64,000 nt of DNA from Parietaria judaica (taxonomy: Eukaryota > Streptophyta > Magnoliopsida > Rosales > Urticaceae). This document shows, piece after piece, positions 13,498-23,072 of this stretch (positions are counted from its first letter, which is position 1; the number at the start of each line of letters is the position of its first letter). The notes beneath the pieces were generated by a model. The model saw only the letters and a program-made list of their open reading frames with translations, was not told the DNA's origin and made no database searches. The position numbers and the translations under genes were made by a program. The stretch spans positions 28,205,056 through 28,269,055 of the forward strand of contig OX940868.1 in the NCBI GenBank assembly GCA_954871525.1, read 5' to 3'.

Positions 13498-13893
13498 AAA
13501 TAACAAATTCCGAACAAGTCTTGACTCTTGACTAATTATAATGTCTTTGAGATTTTTCTTTACTTCTTTATTCTAATTAATTCTCTTTGATCAGGACAGT
13601 CAAAATTTTAATCCAGTGATCCTATCAAGAAATATAAAATATTAATCAGATACAAGTTCGGAATCGGAATTCCGAATGATCCGGATTATTTCTTGAAATT
13701 AGTTTATCGGAACAACTACCTATTGGACAGTTTTTTTCACCACAATGGTATGTTAATATGAAGCCGATACTTTTATAGTATTATACGAACCACGCCAACG
13801 TGCTTACTGCTTATCCAAAAATATAATATATTAAATAGCGAAATAATTCATAACCCACAAAAAAACTCAATATATTGTACCTGTTGTTGTGAC

Positions 13894-14489
13894 TAGGGGT
13901 GAGCATGGGTTGGGTTGGGCCGCCCCGACGCTTTTTATGGACCCGACCCGATCACTTCGGGTTCCTAAAAAAAAGTCCGATCCGACCCAAAATTTTTTAA
14001 TGCCCGAACCAAACCGACCCGATAAAAATCGGGTTGGGTTGGTTTGGGTCGCCATGGCCCGATTAATTAAAAATTACTCTTATATAACAAAAAATTATAT
14101 GAAAAAAATACATCAATGTAACTCAAAATTCAAGTAAAAATACCCCAAACAAATTTAATCAAACAAACATACTCTAAACAATGTAAAACATGAAAATGAG
14201 AGATTGAACGGTCTTTAAATGTAAATAAAATTGAGAATTAGAAATTTTTAAAGACTAAAGATTGCACTACTTGAATAAAAATTAATATGAAATATATATT
14301 AATTATATTGGTCGGTTCGGAGACCCCGACCCGACCCAAGGTTTTGGACCCGACCCCGACCCGAATAATAGTCGGGTCCGGCCCGATCCGACCCAATTTT
14401 GAGCGGGTTAGATTGGGCGAGTTAGATTGGGGTCGGGTCTCCAACGGATTGGGTTGGGCCATTGGGTTGGGTCTAAAATGCTCACCCTA
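13894..14489. mobile_element. Non-autonomous hAT-type element, 596 bp
   Basis: The terminal inverted repeats start TAGGGGTGAGCAT on the left and end ATGCTCACCCTA on the right. The target duplication GTTGTGAC is exact on both sides (13886-13893 and 14490-14497), and 8 bp is the hAT hallmark. The inner arms are rich in GGGTTGGGT/ACCCGACCC blocks in opposite orientation, with an AT-rich core. There is no transposase frame. The element ends directly against the aquaporin core promoter. Confidence 0.92.
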
Positions 14490-14539
14490 GTTGTGACTAT
14501 ATATACACGAGCTTAGTTGTGACTATATATACACGAGCT
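14488..14539 (+). promoter_or_regulatory. Duplicated core promoter (two TATA boxes) of the TIP2 gene
   Basis: A 26-bp unit is perfectly duplicated in tandem (14488-14513 and 14514-14539). Each copy contains TATATATA, so there are two TATA boxes upstream of the start codon at 14656. A pyrimidine-rich leader follows. Which box is used is unknown; the second lies about 130 bp before the ATG. The first unit starts with the last two bases of the neighbouring hAT element. Confidence 0.65.
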
Positions 14540-14655
14540 AGAAAAAGGGTTTGTGATATCTGAACTCTCTAGCTTCTCTGTATATCCTTATCTTCTTCAC
14601 ACACACTTCTTGGGGTTCCCCAAAAGCTTCATTTTTTTTAAAATTAAAAAAAAAA

Positions 14656-15987
14656 ATGGCAGGAATTGCCTTCGGACGCCTTGATGACACTTTTAGCCTC
14701 GCCTCGTTTAGGGCTTATCTCGCTGAGTTCATCTCAACCCTGCTCTTTGTCTTCGCCGGAGTTGGCTCAGCCATGGCTTACAGTTAGTACATTCACATAT
14801 ATATATATATATTATAATATTCTCTGTAGTGATAAAACAAATAAAACATCATTCTCGTTATGGTTGAGTTTTGTCTTGATCATCACACTATAGTAATATT
14901 ACAATGTTCTTTATTTTTGTTTGGTAGTTAATAATTGATTAATTAAGTATTTCGTTATCAATTAATTGCAGACAAGATGACGACCGATGCGGCTCTTGAC
15001 CCTTCGGGCCTGGTGGCCATAGCCGTGTGCCACGGTTTCGCCTTGTTCGTGGCAGTGGCGGTCGGAGCTAACATCTCCGGCGGACACGTCAACCCTGCGG
15101 TCACCTTCGGGTTGGCTCTCGGCGGCCAAATCACCATTCTCACCGGAATTTTGTACTGGGTCGCCCAGCTTCTCGGTGCCATTGTTGCTTGCTTCCTCCT
15201 CAAGGTCGTCACCGGAGGATTGGTAAGAAATAAGAACTTCTATGATCACTTTGACGATGATACAAGCTAGTTCATATTTTTGTAAATTTAGATGCATATA
15301 ACTGAAGATCGGTATTTTTTATATAAAAATCGGGAACTGGTTGATAATCGGTCCGAAATTTGGAACCAAGGACGGGATATATATGTTTCAACAAACCGAA
15401 ACCGGAATATACAGATAAACGGATATGAAAAATAAAATCATGGAAATACCTAAAAACCGGGGCCCATAATAAATATCCTTGAAAGTTCCAGAACAATTAT
15501 TTTTTATTAAAAAAATAGCATAATAGACATGACGGTAATACCCTTCTAATATCCTCGTTATGCATGCATAATACGTGGTAATTAACGTGGATTATTTGTT
15601 GTCGAAAATGAACAGACCACTCCGGTCCACGGCCTGGCCGCCGGAGTCGGAGCCGTGGAAGGAGTGGTGATGGAGATCATCATCACCTTCGCCCTCGTCT
15701 ACACCGTCTTCGCCACCGCCGCCGACCCCAAGAAGGGCTCCCTCGGCACCATCGCCCCCATCGCCATCGGCTTCATCGTTGGCGCCAACATCCTCGCCGC
15801 CGGCCCCTTCTCCGGCGGCTCCATGAACCCCGCCCGTTCCTTCGGCCCCGCTGTCGTCTCCGGCGACTTCTCTGGCAACTGGATCTACTGGGTCGGCCCG
15901 ATTGCCGGCGGCGGCCTTGCCGGGCTCGTCTACGGCAACGTGTTCATGTGCCACTCCGACCACGCTCCCCTCTCCGGCGACTACTGA
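14656..15987 (+). CDS. Tonoplast intrinsic protein, TIP2 (delta-TIP) type aquaporin
   Basis: The exons are 14656-14782, 14972-15222 and 15616-15987, in phase, giving 249 residues, the usual TIP length. This is a six-helix major intrinsic protein of the vacuolar membrane. TIP2 members pass water and ammonia, and some pass urea. Both half-helix motifs are intact: NPA at 83-85 ([11 protein letters not shown]) and NPA at 197-199 followed by Arg200. His63 in VCHG fits the His of the TIP2 selectivity filter. The N-terminus [11 protein letters not shown] and the run [20 protein letters not shown] are characteristic of TIP2. Exon 3 is strikingly GC-rich at third positions compared with exons 1-2. The upstream hAT element and duplicated TATA box may affect expression. 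Intron 2 holds AT-rich filler with GG/CC blocks. From memory it corresponds to AT3G16240. Confidence 0.95.
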
Positions 15988-16488
15988 TGATCATGTATTT
16001 ATGTGGATATCGTCTTTTGTTTTGTAACAATTGATGATCGGCGTGGAATTTTTATTTTATTGGTCATTTTGAAATGTGCATAATAACAAGAGGGAAGGGT
16101 AATACTGTAGTTTGCTCTTTCTTCTTTTGTTTTTATGTTTTTGGATTCTCTATTGTTGTTCAATTTTTGCTTTATGTGCATGAATTTGTGATGTGCAGTG
16201 ACCATATCTTTAGTTGATATTGATCATCTTTTTTATTTTTTTAGTAATTATTGATTATATATATATTATATTATATTATCTATACATATATATATGTGTG
16301 TGTATTCATTCGTTTTAGGCATTAATGTTAAATAATATGGATAGTGACTGGACCATTGGTAGGAGAGAGAGGGAAAAAAAATAATTAACACGTATAATAT
16401 GGATGTACGTGAGAGAAAATAAGGGATAAAAAAGACATAATTAATAATAATAATAAAATTGAAACTCATGGGTAAAAAAGAGAAAAGA
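15988..16488. other. 3' flank of TIP2 and spacer before the retrotransposon
   Basis: This is T-rich DNA consistent with a 3' UTR, followed by AT-rich spacer with short TA and TG runs (about 16255-16305). No gene is seen. Confidence 0.5.
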
Positions 16489-16493
16489 AAAAC

Positions 16494-16624
16494 TGTAGAA
16501 TAATGTATAGTTGTTCTAGTTTAATCTTTGTGGTACTTTTGTCACAATTTACTTTCTTGTAATTAGGGTGGTTTATACCCAATTCATTCAATAGAAACAT
16601 AACTTTCCCAATCAAATTTTCACA
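16494..16624 (+). repeat. Left LTR of the copia element
   Basis: It is 131 bp, TG...CA, very short for a plant LTR, and 130/131 identical to the right copy. Confidence 0.93.
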
Positions 16625-16636
16625 TGGTATCAGAGC

Positions 16637-18008
16637 AAGGTTGAGGGAAAGTTCAACCCTAGCCGCCTTCACCGCCTATTCCCGTCGGACGTTCATCTCC
16701 GGCCATCTCTCCGGTGACCCGTGCTTCCCGGTGTTACTCCGGTATTCTCAAGCTTACCCGGTGTTCCTCCGGTATTCATAAGCTTCCCCGGTGTTCCCGG
16801 CCTTTCTCCGGCATTCCTCCGGAATCTCGCGAGCTTTTCCCGCTCTGCGACTCATCTCTCTCCGCTGCAATATTCTCCGGCGACCGGTGTTCCTCCGCTC
16901 GCATCTCCGGTTCGCATCTCAAGCGAACCTCCGAGCTTGACCTCCATCGGCGCCTCTCCGACCTGCAAAATCAGATTCAGGCGATTCTCAAGTGCGAATC
17001 TCAGCTTGCCGCGCATCCTGCCTCCAGCCACCTCCGACGACTCCTCAGATCGGAAAACCTCCATCAGAGCATTTGGTTTTTTTTCTCCGGCATTCCTCCG
17101 GCGAATATCCTCGTGAATCTGCAACTCAGATCTACTCCGTCTTTGTTCGTTGCTCTTTCCGGCAACGCCTCCAGCCACGCTGCCCCTTCACCATCGTGCT
17201 CTGCTAGCTCATGATTCTTCCGACCAGCGAGCTATCTCTTCTCCGGCGACGTTTCCTTCCTCAGGCGAACTCCAGTTCCGGGCAGCAACGAGTTCGACCA
17301 TTGTCTCCGGCGACCTTGCTCGCTGCTCCTTCACCGTCGCGCGGTACCCGAAGCCCAGATCTGCGAAGCTCCTCTCCTCAGCTCGAGCCCAGTCCAGATC
17401 CGAGCATCTCCAGCGCCTGCTCATCTCCGCGCGACCCTGCTGCTCCAATCGTCACCTCCGCGCGACAGCATCTCCGGCGCGACCTGCATCTCTCCCTCGA
17501 GCTCGCCATCTCAAGCTTCTCCGACTAACCTCCTCTGAGCACGACCAGCCAAGCTCCTCGAAGCTTCTTCTCGGCAAAACTCAGTTCTGGTCGGCGAAGC
17601 TCAGGCGAACTCTCCTCCGCGCGTGTTTTCCCGGCGACCGCTCTGCTCTTCCGCCGAGCTCCGACGAAGAACAGGTCTGCGTGCGAGGTTCCTCCCGAGC
17701 TCCTCTCTGCGTGCGAATATTCAAAGGGAGGGTATTTTTGGAATTTCCTAGTGAGGTGGGCCCCACGTGCAAATAGCAAAGGAGACAGGTCTCCTTTTTG
17801 TCTCTTTTCTGTATGTTCCAACGTCAGTTTAGTGTTACAACACCAGATTTTGTGTTCCATTTCTGTGTGTTCCAACACCAGATTTAGTGTTCCAACACAC
17901 AGAAGTTTTACAATTTCTCTTGGGTGTCCCTGCGTCAAAAAGGGTGTGCCCACAACCAGAAATTTATTTTTTCTGGGTTGATTCCTCCCGATAAGTATCC
18001 GATAAACT
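16637..18008 (+). other. Retrotransposon leader in place of gag capsid: CT/GC-rich, CTCCGGC-repetitive
   Basis: This stretch is far more GC-rich than its surroundings and is built from variations of CTCCGGC, GTTCCTCCGG and TCTCCGGCGA. Open frames of 166 codons (16714-17214) and 208 codons (17150-17776) are Ser/Pro/Arg-rich and overlap each other. They show none of the copia Gag (UBN2) hallmarks, so I do not call them genes. The last 250 nt are low-complexity repeats around GTGTTCCAACACCAG. Whether this is a degenerated gag, captured host sequence or a true untranslated leader is open. Confidence 0.7.
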
Positions 18009-21000
18009 ATGTCTTCTCGGGCCAAATCCGCTACTCCCGCACTCTTCTCCTCGACACAACGTCGAGGACGTCCTTGGTGTGATCACTGCGATGCTCATGG
18101 TCATTGGAGACCCCAATGTTGGAAATTGCACGGCAAACCAACAAATTGGACGGATCGACCCAAGTCCACTATTAGTCCTGATGATATTAATCTTCGAGAG
18201 GACATGAACCGACTCATGGAAAAAATGAAGTCCCTACAGATGAGGATCAGCAAGCAATTCAACACCGATTCTCCAAATAGCATCCATGCTCACACAGGTG
18301 TGACCTCTGTCAGCCTCGCCCTAACTCGCCCGAGCAACACTTGGATTGTTGATTCAGGTGCATCAGACCATATGACGGGTAACAAGAGTTATTTTCTCAC
18401 CCTTGGACCTTGCCCGCGGGGTTCAACAGTTCGAACTGCTGATGGGACTCTCATTCCGGTTGTTGGAATCGGTTCTATCCATCTATCTGGGGATATCACA
18501 CTTCACTCCGTGTTGTTTGTTCCACAAATTTCTTGCAACCTGATTTCAGTCAGTAAGATCAATCGTGATTCCAACTGCATTTCACGATTTTTTGCCGATT
18601 TTTGTGATTTTCAGGTGGTAGGTTCCGGGAAGGTGATTGGCAAGGGAACGATGCGTGAAGGCCTCTACCTGTTTGACGACACAAATTTTCAATGCCACCA
18701 ATCTCAAACTACTGATCAAAGTTTAGTGTCATCCAACTCTATAACTCTTTCGAACAATGTTCCTATAGAAGATCAAGTTATGTTGTGGCACTATCGTCTT
18801 GGTCATCCTAGTTTCAATTATCTTGAAAAATTGTATCCAAACTGGTTTATTCAGAAAAAATCCTCATCGTATCAATGTCAAGTATGCCAATTTGCCAAAC
18901 ATACACGCAGTCCATTTCATCCTATTGACTATAAATCATCCAAACCTTTCTCTGTGATTCATAGCGACGTATGGGGTCCCTCAAGGGTAAGCCATACTAG
19001 TGGTGCTAGGTGGTTCATTACGTTTATCGATGATCACACTAGAATGACGTGGTCATTTCTCATGAAAGACAAATCCGAAGCTGCTCCAATCTTCAAATAT
19101 TTCTACACTATGGTTGAGCGACAATTCGATACCCGTGTGCAAGTTCTCCATACGGACAATGCACGAGATTACTTCAATCAAACTCTCTCTCCATACTTGA
19201 CCGAAAAAGGGATTGTCCACATAAGCTCATGTGTGGATACTCCACAGCAAAACGGTATTGCTGAGCACAAAAACAGGCACATCCTCGAAGTCGCTCGATC
19301 CATCATGTTTGCAAAATCTGTCCCAAAACATTTTTGGGGTGATGCGATCCTCACAGCGACATACATCATCAACCGTATGCCGAGTAGTGTCTTGAAATTC
19401 CTTTCTCCTCGTCAAGTCCTCAGTGAAATTCATCCACATCTCCTATCCTTCTCCTCCGACCTACCAAAAAAGGTCTTCGGGTGTTCCGCCTTTGTCCATG
19501 TCCACAAACAAAATCGATCAAAGCTCGATCCTAGAGCTGTCAAGTGCATCTTCTTGGGTTATTCGTTGCATCAAAAATGGTATCGATGTTATTGCCCCTC
19601 TACTCGCACTACTTATAACTCAATGGATGTTACTTTCTTTGAAGGTGAATCTTTTTTCCCCAAATCCGACATTCAGGGGGAGAATTCGTGGGAATCTCAA
19701 ATTTGGGAAATCAATCAAGGTTCTCAATCCATCCCATCATCCTCATCTCAACTTCCGATCGATATCTCCATTCATCCTAACCCAAATCCACCTCCAATCG
19801 CCGATATTGTCCTAGAGTCACCTCCTACATCACCCCGTTCTGTTGAACAAGTAGAAGAATCCACGCATCTTCAACTTGACCAAGAATCGGATCCGACACC
19901 TACTACCTCGACTAATCCATCAGGTACGGAAACTCTTCAACCCGTGGTCGATGATTCAGAACTCCCCATTGCTCTCCGGAAAGGAATTCGTAAGAAACCT
20001 GTTCATGGAAACACCGAATATCCCATTGAACGCTATGTTTCGTACAACCAGCTACATCCATTATACAGAGCGTTTGTTTCTAATCTTGACAAGAGTCAGG
20101 TTCCTAGCTCTATTGATGAAGCTCTTCAAATTCCTGCGTGGAAACATGCGGTAGAAGAGGAAATTCGGGCTCTAGAAAGCAATGGAACATGGAATCTTAT
20201 CGAGTTGCCACGTGGAAAACGCCCCGTTGGGTGTAAATGGGTGTTCACAATCAAGTATAGATCAGATGGGAGTGTTGAAAGATTCAAGGCAAGACTCGTT
20301 GCAAAGGGGTTCACTCAAACTCAAGGCATTGACTTTCAAGAAACATTTGCTCCTGTGGCCAAGCTGAATACGGTGAGAGTTCTTATCTCACTTGCCGTAA
20401 ACCTTGATTGGCCACTCTATCAACTTGATGTCAAGAATGCTTTTCTAAACGGCGATCTTGAAGAGGAAGTGTATATGAACATTCCTCCAGGAATGGGACA
20501 AAACTCCAAGAAGAACTTAGTGTGCAAACTGAAGAAGGCGTTGTACGGCCTGAAACAGTCTCCTCGTGCCTGGTTCGAGAAATTCACCAAGGCAGTCACC
20601 TCTAATGGATACCTCCAGTGTCAAGCCGATCATACTCTCTTCGTCAAACGGAACAACAATGGGAAGAAGGCTATCCTCATTGTGTATGTTGACGATATCA
20701 TCCTGACCGGTGATGACTCGGAGGAAATCATCAAACTAAAGCAAGTACTCTCAACTCAATTCGAGATTAAAGACCTCGGCATTATGAGATACTTCCTGGG
20801 CATGGAAGTAGCAAGATCAGACCAAGGAATTGCTATCTCCCAGAGGAAGTATGTACTTGACTTACTTCAAGAAACCGGTCTTCTTGGATGCAAGCCGGTC
20901 GACACTCCGATGGACCCGAACAAGAAATTCTCCCATTCCGTCGAAAGCACTCCAGTCGACAAAGGGAGATATCAAAGACTTGTCGGTAAACTCATCTATC

Positions 21001-21641
21001 TCTCTCATACACGTCCGGACATCGCCTACTCTGTCAGTGTTGTGAGTCAACACATGAACAACCCAAACGAGGATCATATGGAAGCTGTGAACCGAATTTT
21101 GAGGTATCTAAAGTCTACCCCCGGTCATGGCTTATTGTTCAAGAAATCAGAAAACCGTGAGGTCAAGATCTTCACCGATGCTAGTTGGGCTGGAGAAGCC
21201 ACTGATCGACGATCAACCTCCGGTTACTGTTCATATGTTTGGGGAAACCTCGTTACGTGGAGAAGCAAGAAGCAATCGGTTGTCTCCCGTAGTAGCGCAG
21301 AGTCCGAGTACCGTGCCCTTGCATTAGGAATGTGCGAGGGAATGTGGATCCAGAGGCTCTTGAAGGAGCTAAGGATGGATCAACCAAAGGCTATCAAGAT
21401 GTTCAGTGATAGTCAGGCCGCAATCAGAATCGCCAAGAATCCAGTTCACCACGACCGAACAAAGCACATTGAAATAGATAGACACTTTATTTCGGAGAAG
21501 GTCAATGGAGGCATCGTCGACTTGGCTTACATTCAGTCCAAACTTCAGATTGCGGATATCCTCACCAAGGCTCTACCTCGGTGCTCTTTTGATGATCTAA
21601 GTTCCAAGCTTGGGTTGTATAACATATACTACCCATCTTGA
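18009..21641 (+). CDS. Copia Pol polyprotein with nucleocapsid remnant, intact 1210 codons
   Basis: One uninterrupted frame carries, in order: a CCHC zinc knuckle at about residues 24-38 (the tail of Gag), aspartic protease (DSGAS), and integrase with its HHCC zinc finger and D,D(35)E core (SDVWGP, HTDNARDYF, GIAEH). Then come reverse transcriptase with the active site YVDD and RNase H ending near residue 1200 (TDASWAG, SSAESEYRAL, DSQAA). All catalytic signatures are present and there is no frameshift or stop. The ATG at 18009 follows an in-frame TAA at 18003-18005, so the frame cannot extend into an upstream capsid. With protease, integrase and RT but no capsid, the element should depend on Gag made elsewhere. 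One integrase position usually Arg is His (AEHKNR). Confidence 0.95.
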   Translation: MSSRAKSATPALFSSTQRRGRPWCDHCDAHGHWRPQCWKLHGKPTNWTDRPKSTISPDDINLREDMNRLMEKMKSLQMRISKQFNTDSPNSIHAHTGVTSVSLALTRPSNTWIVDSGASDHMTGNKSYFLTLGPCPRGSTVRTADGTLIPVVGIGSIHLSGDITLHSVLFVPQISCNLISVSKINRDSNCISRFFADFCDFQVVGSGKVIGKGTMREGLYLFDDTNFQCHQSQTTDQSLVSSNSITLSNNVPIEDQVMLWHYRLGHPSFNYLEKLYPNWFIQKKSSSYQCQVCQFAKHTRSPFHPIDYKSSKPFSVIHSDVWGPSRVSHTSGARWFITFIDDHTRMTWSFLMKDKSEAAPIFKYFYTMVERQFDTRVQVLHTDNARDYFNQTLSPYLTEKGIVHISSCVDTPQQNGIAEHKNRHILEVARSIMFAKSVPKHFWGDAILTATYIINRMPSSVLKFLSPRQVLSEIHPHLLSFSSDLPKKVFGCSAFVHVHKQNRSKLDPRAVKCIFLGYSLHQKWYRCYCPSTRTTYNSMDVTFFEGESFFPKSDIQGENSWESQIWEINQGSQSIPSSSSQLPIDISIHPNPNPPPIADIVLESPPTSPRSVEQVEESTHLQLDQESDPTPTTSTNPSGTETLQPVVDDSELPIALRKGIRKKPVHGNTEYPIERYVSYNQLHPLYRAFVSNLDKSQVPSSIDEALQIPAWKHAVEEEIRALESNGTWNLIELPRGKRPVGCKWVFTIKYRSDGSVERFKARLVAKGFTQTQGIDFQETFAPVAKLNTVRVLISLAVNLDWPLYQLDVKNAFLNGDLEEEVYMNIPPGMGQNSKKNLVCKLKKALYGLKQSPRAWFEKFTKAVTSNGYLQCQADHTLFVKRNNNGKKAILIVYVDDIILTGDDSEEIIKLKQVLSTQFEIKDLGIMRYFLGMEVARSDQGIAISQRKYVLDLLQETGLLGCKPVDTPMDPNKKFSHSVESTPVDKGRYQRLVGKLIYLSHTRPDIAYSVSVVSQHMNNPNEDHMEAVNRILRYLKSTPGHGLLFKKSENREVKIFTDASWAGEATDRRSTSGYCSYVWGNLVTWRSKKQSVVSRSSAESEYRALALGMCEGMWIQRLLKELRMDQPKAIKMFSDSQAAIRIAKNPVHHDRTKHIEIDRHFISEKVNGGIVDLAYIQSKLQIADILTKALPRCSFDDLSSKLGLYNIYYPS

Positions 21642-21648
21642 GGGGGAG

Positions 21649-21779
21649 TGTAGAATAATGTATAGTTGTTCTAGTTTAATCTTTGTGGTACTTTTGCCAC
21701 AATTTACTTTCTTGTAATTAGGGTGGTTTATACCCAATTCATTCAATAGAAACATAACTTTCCCAATCAAATTTTCACA
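21649..21779 (+). repeat. Right LTR of the copia element
   Basis: It is 131 bp, with one difference from the left LTR. It is preceded by the polypurine tract, which overlaps the last base of the pol stop codon. Confidence 0.93.
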
Positions 21780-21854
21780 AGAACCAATAGTTCCATAATG
21801 AAATTAGGGACAAAAAGGAATACATACGAAAGTGCAATTATTAATATTTTTTTT

Positions 21855-22037
21855 ATTGGGGTGGCGCTATCGGCAGGTTACAATGTATTATTAGATATAT
21901 TCAGTGTCAGAATAAGTGACATTATTGGTCAAGTTTACAAATATTTAAAGAGAGCACTCATTTGAAGTCGTGTGAGGGTTTGAACCCGTAACCTCTTGAA
22001 TGAAAGTGTAGTGGAGTTACCACAAAGTCAAACTTGC
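21855..22037 (-). mobile_element. tRNA-derived SINE copy, minus strand
   Basis: Read on the minus strand, it has an A box like GTGGTAACTCC, a B box GGTTCAAACCC, the shared tail ACTGAATATATCTA and CGATAGCGCCACCCC, and an A-run (seen as T-run at 21847-21854). It is the same family as the copy at 13310. Confidence 0.75.
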
Positions 22038-22039
22038 TT

Positions 22040-23072
22040 GATTTGTGATTATGAACATTATTGTGGTGCGAAAAGTGACATAATTAAATAAGGAACCAAA
22101 AAGGATACACTCACCTACAGTGCAAATAAAAAAATTAAAGTTATTTAATATTTTAATTTTTATAGTAATATAAATTTTAATATTTTATAGTAAAAAAATT
22201 TAATGTCTACTATTTATTTCTCTCTAAAATTCCATTCCCTTATTGTTAAAAATCTTGTCATAACAAAAAAGAGAAGAAAATAAAAAGTGTGATTTTTTTT
22301 TTTAAAAAAAAGATAAGTTTCAATGAATTAATTGCATATATACAAATACTATCAAAAGCATAAGTTAGCGGAACTAGGATTTGGACTTCGGGGTGGATGA
22401 TTTAAATTTTTAGTGTAAACAGAAGAGGTTTATCTATAATTAAAAAAAAGTTAGTACTAAAATGATCAATTAAAAAAAATTGAGGTGGCTGGAACCACAC
22501 CACTCACAAGAGTGGTTCCGCCTATGATCAAATCGATAAAAAAAAATGAATATATTTTTTTAAAGAAGAAATATAACGGACATGGAAAATTTGAGCGTGA
22601 AACAAGTGTTTATTGCCAAAAGCTGCAGTGAGTAAGCGGCAATATGCTTAAGGAACGACATTGTTACTTAAAAACGACAAAAAAAAGAAGAGAAAGACGA
22701 CCTCTAATCTCAAAAACATTATGTAAGTAAGAATACCAAGTAAAACATTCGAACGAAAACCTTTAGTGAACGACATCAATGCAGCTTTACCTAATACGAC
22801 AATCTAATTATTAGAAGGAAAATGAGCTCATGAAATAGCAATGCATTATATAAATAATGAGATTACGTAAACTATTATATATGCTTAGCTATTATGATCA
22901 TAAAGAAATAAATAAATAGCTTGGTATGTAAATTTCCTAATATATATAAGCCAGCTTATTTGTAAAGCACGAGCATATATAGCATGAACTCATTATTAGT
23001 GAAGCACATTTTCTGTTTCGTTTTGACAATTTACATTTTGAGACAATAAATAAATTAATAATATTGATCTAA
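22040..23072. other. AT-rich spacer before the PnsB3-like gene
   Basis: No gene is seen. It is low-complexity A- and T-runs with no long open frame; it presumably includes the 3' UTR of the minus-strand gene ending at 23073. Confidence 0.5.

Larger units (their letters stand above)
16494..21779 (+). mobile_element. Ty1/copia LTR retrotransposon, complete ends, gag capsid missing
   Basis: The 131-bp LTRs at 16494-16624 and 21649-21779 start TG, end CA and differ by a single base (T at about 16542, C in the other copy), so insertion was recent. The primer site TGGTATCAGAGC, complementary to initiator Met tRNA, follows the left LTR directly. A purine tract AGGGGGAG (21641-21648) abuts the right LTR. 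The flanking 5-mers are AAAAC and AGAAC, a target duplication with one change. Between the primer site and the pol frame lies about 1.38 kb of unusual CT/GC-rich leader. The element is in the same orientation as the TIP2 gene and inserted about 0.5 kb beyond it. Confidence 0.95.

Noticed and set aside
13889..14490. Short open frames on both strands rich in Pro, Thr and Arg
   Set aside because: They lie within the hAT element arms, whose ACCCGACCC repeats are open in several frames.
16714..17776. Two open frames in the copia leader as possible gag or captured genes
   Set aside because: No capsid motif or known domain; openness is expected from the biased composition. Kept as a finding about the leader, not as genes.
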